Assembly: GCA_008975185.1 (NCBI GenBank)
Contig: BFAU01000229.1
Location: 1 to 16,648 of the forward strand
Source: a bacterium MnTg04
GTDB taxonomy: Bacteria > Pseudomonadota > Gammaproteobacteria > Steroidobacterales > MnTg04
Direction of reading: 5' to 3'
DNA: 16,648 bases
The notes below the pieces were generated by a model that did not search any database, was not told the origin of the DNA, and saw nothing but the letters and a program-made list of their open reading frames with translations. Positions 1 to 4,844 of this stretch are shown here, one piece after another; the first letter of the stretch is position 1; each line of letters opens with the position of its first letter. Made by a program: the position numbers and the translations under genes.

Positions 1-330
1 GTCCTCGGCTTCGTCCTTGTTTACCCCCTCCTTGATCGAGGCGGGTGCGGATTCCACCAGATCCTTGGCTTCTTTCAGGCCAAGACCGGTCAATGCGCGA
101 ACGACCTTGATAACCGGCACCTTGTTGGCGCCAAACGAGGTCATGACGACCTCAAACTCGGTCTGTTCCGCAGCGGCCTCCTCGCCACCGGCAGCAGGTG
201 CTGCGGCAGCTGCCACGGGGGCAGCAGCGGACACGCCGAACTTCTCTTCCATGTCGGAAATCAGTTCAACGACATCCATCACGCTCATCTTGGAGATTGC
301 TTCGAGAATCTCGTTTTTCGATACAGCCAT
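1..330 (-). CDS. rplL: 50S ribosomal protein L7/L12 (partial, C-terminus off the left edge)
   Basis: L7/L12 is the multicopy acidic stalk protein of the large ribosomal subunit. Its dimers hang on L10 and recruit and stimulate the GTPases EF-Tu, EF-G, IF2 and RF3. The first 110 residues are visible. An N-terminal dimerisation and L10-binding domain (about 1-32, starting MAVSKNEILEAI) is followed by an Ala/Pro/Gly-rich hinge (about 34-50). The C-terminal domain includes the conserved GLGLKEAKDLVE helix that touches translation factors. The family is about 121-126 residues long, so only the last 12-16 residues are missing, cut by the window end and not by a mutation. The ATG at 330 has an AGGAG ribosome binding site 8 nt upstream. 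The gene follows rplJ by 63 nt, the usual L10-L12 pair, and shares its regulation. Confidence 0.98.
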   Translation of the reverse strand, partial: MAVSKNEILEAISKMSVMDVVELISDMEEKFGVSAAAPVAAAAAPAAGGEEAAAEQTEFEVVMTSFGANKVPVIKVVRALTGLGLKEAKDLVESAPASIKEGVNKDEAED

Positions 331-393
331 TTCTAAAACTCCTGTTGTGTTACCCACACAAATATATTGATTAGTCGTCAGGTCAGTAGCGGT

Positions 394-921
394 TTATGCC
401 GCCTGCTGTCGATCGCGTGCAGCCGCGAGCGTACGCACCAGTTTGGTGTGCGGCTCGGCAAGAGTGCGGACCAGCTTGGTGATCGGCGCCTGGATGACGC
501 CTGCGAGCATGCCCAGCGCCTGCTCGAGATTTGGCAGCGATGCCAATCGATCCAGATCGGCGGCCGGCAGCAAATTGCCGCTGATGGCCAAGCCGACTGT
601 TACCAGCTTGTCGTTTTCCCTGGCGAATTTTTTCACCACGCGGGCCGCTGCACCCGGGTCCTCCTGGGAGAACGCCAGTAACAACGGGCCGCTGAGAATC
701 TCACCCAGGCACTCGAACTCAGTGCCCTTGATCGCTCTGCGCGCCAACGTATTCTTGACCACACGCAGGTAAACGGCGGACTCGCGCGCTTGTTTGCGCA
801 ACTCCGTCATCTGCGTAACGGTCAGACCACGATATTCAGCCACCAGGGCTGAAAAAGCATTGGCCGCCACTACATTGACCTCTGCGACAAGTGCTTTTTT
901 GTCTTCCAGACGCAATGGCAT
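394..921 (-). CDS. rplJ: 50S ribosomal protein L10
   Basis: L10 is the base of the ribosomal stalk. Its N-terminal globular domain binds 23S rRNA beside L11, and its long C-terminal helix carries the L7/L12 dimers. The L10-L12 complex also represses its own mRNA. I chose the ATG at 921 (MPLRLEDKK), which gives 175 residues. It is preceded by a strong AGGAGGTAACC site, whereas an in-frame ATG at 948 has no such site and would swallow this one. E. coli L10 has 165 residues; the extra length lies in the C-terminal helix, where TKLVRTLAEPH (148-158) is followed directly by TKLVRTLAAAR (159-169). The gene lies 319 nt after rplA, behind an L10-type leader, and 63 nt before rplL. Confidence 0.97.
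   Translation of the reverse strand: MPLRLEDKKALVAEVNVVAANAFSALVAEYRGLTVTQMTELRKQARESAVYLRVVKNTLARRAIKGTEFECLGEILSGPLLLAFSQEDPGAAARVVKKFARENDKLVTVGLAISGNLLPAADLDRLASLPNLEQALGMLAGVIQAPITKLVRTLAEPHTKLVRTLAAARDRQQAA
415..480 (-). repeat. 11-codon tandem duplication in the L12-binding helix of L10
   Basis: Two adjacent 33-nt units, 480-448 and 447-415 on the minus strand, encode TKLVRTLAEPH and TKLVRTLAAAR. The first eight residues are identical, but the codons differ at several third positions (for example AAG/AAA and CGC/CGT). The repeat is therefore kept at the protein level and is not a recent DNA slip. It falls in the C-terminal helix of L10, where each segment of about ten residues docks one L7/L12 dimer. 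Confidence 0.85.
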
Positions 922-922
922 G

Positions 923-933
923 GTTACCTCCTG
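923..933 (-). promoter_or_regulatory. rplJ ribosome binding site, decides the start
   Basis: The minus strand reads CAGGAGGTAAC just before the ATG at 921, a nearly complete match to the anti-Shine-Dalgarno sequence. It fixes the rplJ start. Six of its bases (GGTAAC, 928-923) are perfectly complementary to GTTACC at 1056-1051 in the upstream leader, so the site could be sequestered. Confidence 0.85.
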
Positions 934-1053
934 ACTATAAGGGTCCATCTATAAATAAGGAGGAACTTCCTGTTCCGCCCCTCACCTATGCTCCGGCGTT
1001 TCCGCCATCGCACCTTCGACAGTGGCCCCCCAGCACAGAATGCTGACCTGGGT
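934..1053 (-). other. rplJ 5' untranslated region with three small hairpins
   Basis: No gene lies between the L10 leader core and the rplJ ribosome binding site. On the minus strand I see three small hairpins: CAGCA/TGCTG over a five-base loop, a perfect GGCG-GAAA-CGCC stem capped by a GNRA tetraloop (1006-995), and GGAAC-AGGAA-GTTCC (976-962). None is followed by a T run, so they look like mRNA folding or processing elements and not terminators. Confidence 0.5.
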
Positions 1054-1140
1054 AACACCGTCTGCGCAGGCCGATAGCCTCAATTAAAAGTTCCGCAATC
1101 CGGCCGCGTCTTTACAGCCATGCGTCACTCGCCTGCGGTC
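1054..1140 (-). promoter_or_regulatory. L10 (L12)n autoregulatory mRNA leader with kink-turn
   Basis: The minus strand has the arrangement of the E. coli rplJ leader, to which the L10-L12 complex binds to repress translation. It starts GACCGCAGGC at 1140 and ends GCCTGCGCAGACGGTG near 1056. GCAGGC (1136-1131) pairs with GCCTGC (1071-1066), ACC pairs with GGT below it, and the unpaired GCAGA on the 3' side forms the kink-turn-like bulge. About 60 nt between the two arms hold the apical part. The position, in the rplA-rplJ spacer some 135 nt before the rplJ start, is as expected. The match to E. coli is from memory of that leader and not from a covariance search. Confidence 0.8.
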
Positions 1141-1240
1141 TTTGACGATTACCGGATTACTCCGGCTCTCATGCACTCCCTTGCGGTTCCCGAGCTCAGC
1201 TGCCAAAAATAGCCGCCAAACCTGAAAACCATTCCGGTAT

Positions 1241-1930
1241 TCAAATCGTGGCCTGATCCACCGGTATACCCGGACCCTGACTCGACGACAGGGTCAGACC
1301 TTTCATATATATGCCCTTGGCCGAAGCCGGCTTTGCCTTGACCAGGTCGGACAACAAGGCGCCGAGGTTTTCCTTCAGCGCCTTGGCTTCAAAATCGCTG
1401 ACCCCGATCGGGCAGTGGATTATTCCGCCCTTGTCGGTCCGATAACGCACTTGACCCGCTTTGGCATTCGTTACGGCGGCAGCAACGTCGGCGGTCACCG
1501 TGCCGACTTTTGGATTGGGCATCAGCCCGCGCGGACCCAGAATCTGTCCCAATGGACCGACTACACGCATCGCATCCGGGGTCGCAATCAAAACGTCGAA
1601 GCCCAGTTCGCCAGCTTTGATCTTTTCAGCCAGGTCTTCAAAACCTACGATATCGGCACCGGCTTTCGTCGCCTTCTCGGCGTTGTCGCCCTGGGCGAAA
1701 ACCGCCACGCGTACCGTTTTCCCGAGACCGTGAGGCAACACGGTCGAGCCACGAACGACCTGGTCGGACTTACGCGGATCCACGCCAAGGTTGACCGACA
1801 CATCGACCGACTCGGTAAATTTGGCCGTGGCCATTTCCTTGACCAGCGCTATCGCCTCGTCAACATCGTAAATCTTGCCCGGCTCGATCTTGTCAGCCCA
1901 TGACTTCTTGCGTTTGCTGATCCCGGCCAT
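1241..1930 (-). CDS. rplA: 50S ribosomal protein L1
   Basis: L1 binds 23S rRNA at the mobile L1 stalk and helps move deacylated tRNA out of the E site. In enterobacteria free L1 also represses translation of the rplK-rplA mRNA. The protein has 229 residues against 234 in E. coli and is complete. It begins MAGISKRKKSW and contains the family signature region with LGPRGLMPNPKVGTVT around residues 131-146, followed by the KAGQVRYRTDKGGIIH rRNA-binding segment. The ATG at 1930 lies one base after the rplK TGA stop (TGA-G-ATG), with a GGAGGG site inside the end of rplK, so the two are probably translationally coupled. A 319-nt non-coding spacer to rplJ follows. Confidence 0.98.
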   Translation of the reverse strand: MAGISKRKKSWADKIEPGKIYDVDEAIALVKEMATAKFTESVDVSVNLGVDPRKSDQVVRGSTVLPHGLGKTVRVAVFAQGDNAEKATKAGADIVGFEDLAEKIKAGELGFDVLIATPDAMRVVGPLGQILGPRGLMPNPKVGTVTADVAAAVTNAKAGQVRYRTDKGGIIHCPIGVSDFEAKALKENLGALLSDLVKAKPASAKGIYMKGLTLSSSQGPGIPVDQATI

Positions 1931-1931
1931 C

Positions 1932-2363
1932 TCAGACGCCCTCCGTTTCTATGCCCATGCTGCGGGCCGTACCCGCGATCGTGCGGACGGCCGCATCCAT
2001 ATCGGCGGCGGTCAGATCGGGCTCCTTGGCGGTGGCAATTTCCTCGAGCTGGGCGCGGCTGACTTTGCCGACTTTCTCGGTATTCGGCGTGCCGCTGCCT
2101 TTCTTGATTTTCGCGGCTTTCCTCAGCAACACCGCGGCGGGCGGTGTCTTGCTGATAAAGGTGAAGCTGCGATCGCTGTAAACCGTGATCACCACAGGAA
2201 TCGGCAAGCCGAGTTCGACACCCTGGGTATGGGCATTAAAGGCTTTACAAAATTCCATGATGTTGACGCCATGCTGGCCCAGCGCCGGTCCCACCGGTGG
2301 GCTGGGGTTAGCCTGGCCAGCCGGGATTTGCAGTTTGATAAATCCCTGAACTTTCTTGGCCAT
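1932..2363 (-). CDS. rplK: 50S ribosomal protein L11
   Basis: L11 binds the GTPase-associated centre of 23S rRNA with L10, is needed for RelA-dependent sensing of uncharged tRNA, and is the thiostrepton-site protein. The protein has 143 residues (family about 141-143). The N-terminal domain carries the proline-rich PAGQANPSPPVGPALGQHG segment (about 15-33). The C-terminal RNA-binding domain runs from about residue 70, with KKGSG and the terminal AGTARSMGI helix. The ATG at 2363 has a GAGGA site 8 nt upstream. It follows nusG by 121 nt and is directly coupled to rplA. Confidence 0.98.
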   Translation of the reverse strand: MAKKVQGFIKLQIPAGQANPSPPVGPALGQHGVNIMEFCKAFNAHTQGVELGLPIPVVITVYSDRSFTFISKTPPAAVLLRKAAKIKKGSGTPNTEKVGKVSRAQLEEIATAKEPDLTAADMDAAVRTIAGTARSMGIETEGV

Positions 2364-2425
2364 GATCTAAATCCTCGTTTGGGTGCAAACGCCTTGCGGC
2401 TCCCCGCCTGCTTCCATTCCGACAT

Positions 2426-2439
2426 GCCGGCAAACCGGC
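2426..2439 (-). other. small hairpin in the nusG-rplK spacer
   Basis: The minus strand reads GCCGG-TTTG-CCGGC, a perfect 5-bp stem with a 4-nt loop and no T run after it. The 121-nt spacer shows no convincing promoter. By analogy with E. coli, the L1 repressor site for rplK-rplA could lie in this leader, but I could not identify its sequence. Confidence 0.4.
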
Positions 2440-2484
2440 CTCGTCCTTGTATTTCCCGCCGCTGTTTTCGTCCAGAAACCTGCC

Positions 2485-3018
2485 TCAGGCTTTTTCGACC
2501 TGGGCAAAATCCAGCTCCACCGGTGTGGAGCGTCCGAGTATCTGCACAGCAACCTGCAGACGACTCTTTTCATAGTTGACCTGCTCGACGACTCCGTTGA
2601 AATCGTTGAATGGCCCATCGACCACCCGCACCAACTCGCCGGGCTCAAACAGCACCTTGGGCCTCGGCTTGTCGACGCCTTCCTGAACCCGCTGCACGAT
2701 GCCCTCCGCTTCCTTCTCGGATATCGGCGCCGGCTTGTCGCTGGTTCCGCCAATAAACCCCAGAACCTTGGGTACTGACTTCACCAGGTGCCAGGTCTCC
2801 TCATCCATATCCATCTGCACCAGCACATAGCCCGGGTAAAACTTTCTTTCGCTCCGCCGTTTCTGGCCATTCTTCATTTCCACCACTTCTTCGGTGGGAA
2901 CGAGAATTTTTCCAAACCTGTCCTGCATGCCATCGAGCTCGATACGCTCTTCCAGCGATTTTTTCACCTTGTGCTCGAAATTCGAGTAGGCATGCACGAC
3001 GTACCAGCGCAGGGGCAT
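2485..3018 (-). CDS. nusG: transcription termination/antitermination factor NusG
   Basis: NusG binds the clamp of RNA polymerase, suppresses pausing, recruits Rho, and links the leading ribosome to the polymerase through S10. At 177 residues it matches E. coli (181). The N-terminal NGN domain (about 1-115) begins MPLRWYVVHAYSNFEHKV and contains the RKFYPGYVLVQMDMD strand. The C-terminal KOW domain (about 125-175) shows the FEPGELVRVVDGPFNDFNG motif. The start lies one base after the secE stop (TGA-C-ATG) with an AGGTAGG site inside secE, so translation is coupled. The secE-nusG pairing is nearly universal in bacteria. Confidence 0.98.
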   Translation of the reverse strand: MPLRWYVVHAYSNFEHKVKKSLEERIELDGMQDRFGKILVPTEEVVEMKNGQKRRSERKFYPGYVLVQMDMDEETWHLVKSVPKVLGFIGGTSDKPAPISEKEAEGIVQRVQEGVDKPRPKVLFEPGELVRVVDGPFNDFNGVVEQVNYEKSRLQVAVQILGRSTPVELDFAQVEKA

Positions 3019-3019
3019 G

Positions 3020-3397
3020 TCAGCCTACCTGCCCGGTCAAAGTCTTGGTTACCCACAACAGGCCCATGTCCAGACCCCAGAAAAACACGCCCAGGATGAT
3101 GACGAAAACAATGACCGCCAGCGTGGTCTGCGTCGTATCCTGCCGGTTCGGCCAGACCACCTTGCGTAACTCGACACGCGAACCCTGGATAAACTGCCAC
3201 GCGTCCCGGCCCATTGCGGTCTGCATGACGATGACGATGGCGATCACCACAGATGCCAGAACGCCGCCCGCCCTGATCAGGACCGACATATCCGGATAAT
3301 AGTAATAGCCACCGATCCCGCTGATCAGAACGGCGATCGCGAGCAAAAGCTTTACTTTATCCAGCGCGCTGGCACCGGTGTCAGTCTGGGCGTTCAT
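3020..3397 (-). CDS. secE: preprotein translocase subunit SecE
   Basis: SecE clamps SecY in the SecYEG translocon of the inner membrane. The 125 residues fit the long, three-helix proteobacterial form (E. coli 127). Hydrophobic helices lie at about 17-34, 38-58 and 92-116. The essential cytoplasmic amphipathic segment with the conserved RVELRKVVWPNRQDTTQTT lies at 74-92, just before the last helix. The ATG at 3397 has no clear Shine-Dalgarno sequence in the GATCATCC upstream of it, and no better start is in frame. The gene follows tRNA-Trp by 52 nt and precedes nusG by one base. Confidence 0.97.
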   Translation of the reverse strand: MNAQTDTGASALDKVKLLLAIAVLISGIGGYYYYPDMSVLIRAGGVLASVVIAIVIVMQTAMGRDAWQFIQGSRVELRKVVWPNRQDTTQTTLAVIVFVIILGVFFWGLDMGLLWVTKTLTGQVG

Positions 3398-3449
3398 GGA
3401 TGATCGCAGAATCAGTCGTCAATGCAGCCGCCGGGGCTCTCCGGAACCG

Positions 3450-3525
3450 TGGCAGGCCAGGAGGGAATCGAACCCCCAACCTGCGGTTTTGGAGACCGCC
3501 GCTCTGCCAATTGAGCTACTGGCCT
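3450..3525 (-). tRNA. trnW: tRNA-Trp (anticodon CCA)
   Basis: The 76-nt sequence folds into a full cloverleaf. The acceptor stem AGGCCAG pairs with CTGGCCT, followed by discriminator G and an encoded CCA end (3452-3450). The D arm has AGCTC...GAGC. The anticodon stem GCGGT/ACCGC holds the loop CTCCAAA, with CCA at 3492-3490. The T arm contains GGTTCGATTCC. The G discriminator and CCA anticodon are the main tryptophanyl-tRNA synthetase identity elements. It sits between tuf and secE, the standard place for this tRNA in many Gammaproteobacteria, and is probably cut out of the tuf-secE-nusG transcript. Confidence 0.97.
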
Positions 3526-3555
3526 GTTGTACCTCTCGCGGATAAAGCGGGCACA

Positions 3556-3575
3556 CGACCGGAAATCCCCGGTCG
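3556..3575 (-). other. hairpin between tuf and tRNA-Trp
   Basis: A perfect 7-bp stem CGACCGG-(6 nt)-CCGGTCG lies on the minus strand 22 nt past the tuf stop. It can be lengthened by CACA/TGTG with a bulge. No T run follows it, so it is more likely an RNA-processing or mRNA-stabilising hairpin than a terminator. A run of eight T directly after the tuf stop codon (3597-3590) precedes this hairpin, so it cannot act as its U tract. Confidence 0.6.
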
Positions 3576-3597
3576 CCTGCCTGTGTGATAAAAAAAA

Positions 3598-4788
3598 CTA
3601 CTCGATGATCTTGGCGACGACGCCGGCGCCGACGGTCCGGCCACCCTCACGGATGGCAAAGCGCAGACCCTCTTCCATGGCGATCGGTGCTATCAACTCA
3701 ACCGTTACCTGAACATTGTCGCCCGGCATCACCATCTCGGTGCCATCGGGCAGGTAAACCGCACCGGTGACATCGGTCGTCCGAAAATAAAACTGCGGCC
3801 TGTAGCCTTTGAAAAACGGCGTGTGGCGACCGCCTTCTTCCTTGGTCAGCACATACACCTCGGCTTCAAACTTGGTGTGCGGCTTGATCGAACCCGGCTT
3901 CGCCAGCACCTGGCCGCGCTCCACTTCCTCGCGCTTGGTGCCGCGCAGCAAAACCCCCACGTTGTCGCCAGCCATCCCTTCGTCGAGCAGCTTGCGGAAC
4001 ATCTCGACACCGGTACAGGTGGTCTTGGTGGTCTCGTTGATCCCGACGATCTCCACCTCGTCGCCCACATGCACGACCCCACGGTCTATACGGCCGGTCA
4101 CCACCGTGCCGCGACCGGATATCGAGAACACGTCCTCGACCGGCATCAGGAAATCACCGTCGATCGCACGCTCGGGCAAAGGAATATAGCGGTCCATTTC
4201 CTCGACCAGCTTCAATACGCTGGCTACGCCCAGGTCGCTGTCGTCCCCTTCCAGCGCCTTCAGCGCCGAACCCACCACGATCGGCGTGTCATCGCCCGGG
4301 AACTCGTAAATCGACAGCAGCTCACGGATCTCCATCTCCACCAGCTCGATCAGCTCGGCGTCATCCACCATGTCGGCCTTGTTCATGTAGACCAATATGT
4401 ACGGCACCCCCACCTGGCGGGCCAGCAGGATATGCTCGCGAGTCTGCGGCATCGGCCCATCGGCTGCCGAGACCACCAAAATCGCGCCATCCATCTGCGC
4501 CGCCCCGGTGATCATGTTCTTGACGTAATCGGCATGACCCGGGCAGTCAACGTGCGCGTAATGGCGATTGTCGCTCTCGTACTCCACGTGCGCCGTCGCG
4601 ATCGTGATCCCGCGTGCCTTCTCTTCCGGTGCATTGTCAATCTGGTCATACGCACGATACTCACCGCCATGCTTCTCAGCCATCAGCTTGGTCAATGCCG
4701 CCGTCAGCGTCGTCTTGCCATGATCCACATGGCCAATCGTGCCTACGTTGATATGCGGCTTCGTACGTTGAAATTTTTCCTTGGACAC
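3598..4788 (-). CDS. tuf: elongation factor Tu
   Basis: EF-Tu is the GTPase that brings aminoacyl-tRNA to the ribosomal A site. The 396 residues are full length (E. coli 394). Nucleotide-binding motifs are G1 GHVDHGKT (19-26), G3 DCPGH (81-85, with the catalytic His85) and G4 NKAD (136-139). The tRNA-binding domains 2 and 3 follow and end in AKIIE. The start is GTG at 4788, with AGAGG 7 nt upstream; no ATG is near. The upstream neighbour, 56 nt away, is fusA, as for the str-operon tuf copy. The downstream neighbours are tRNA-Trp and secE, as for the other tuf copy. This one gene therefore carries flanks that normally belong to two different copies. Confidence 0.98.
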   Translation of the reverse strand: MSKEKFQRTKPHINVGTIGHVDHGKTTLTAALTKLMAEKHGGEYRAYDQIDNAPEEKARGITIATAHVEYESDNRHYAHVDCPGHADYVKNMITGAAQMDGAILVVSAADGPMPQTREHILLARQVGVPYILVYMNKADMVDDAELIELVEMEIRELLSIYEFPGDDTPIVVGSALKALEGDDSDLGVASVLKLVEEMDRYIPLPERAIDGDFLMPVEDVFSISGRGTVVTGRIDRGVVHVGDEVEIVGINETTKTTCTGVEMFRKLLDEGMAGDNVGVLLRGTKREEVERGQVLAKPGSIKPHTKFEAEVYVLTKEEGGRHTPFFKGYRPQFYFRTTDVTGAVYLPDGTEMVMPGDNVQVTVELIAPIAMEEGLRFAIREGGRTVGAGVVAKIIE

Positions 4789-4844
4789 GATGCACCTCTG
4801 CTTTGTCTAGTGGGTCTGTGTTTTTCTCTGTAAAACCGGCTTGC

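Noticed and set aside
922..948. Upstream ATG for rplJ at 948 adding nine residues
   Set aside because: It has no ribosome binding site, and its coding sequence would cover the strong AGGAGGTAACC site of the ATG at 921.
3398..3449. Promoter for secE built on TTGACG near 3420
   Set aside because: There is no acceptable -10 box at the right distance; the downstream bases are already the secE start.
3400..3588. Plus-strand open frame across tRNA-Trp (contains GGNRTPNLRFW)
   Set aside because: This peptide is the typical false translation of the antisense strand of a tRNA gene; the cloverleaf on the minus strand explains the sequence.
3590..3597. T8 run after the tuf stop as part of an intrinsic terminator
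   Set aside because: No stem ends directly before it; the only good hairpin nearby lies after it in the direction of transcription.
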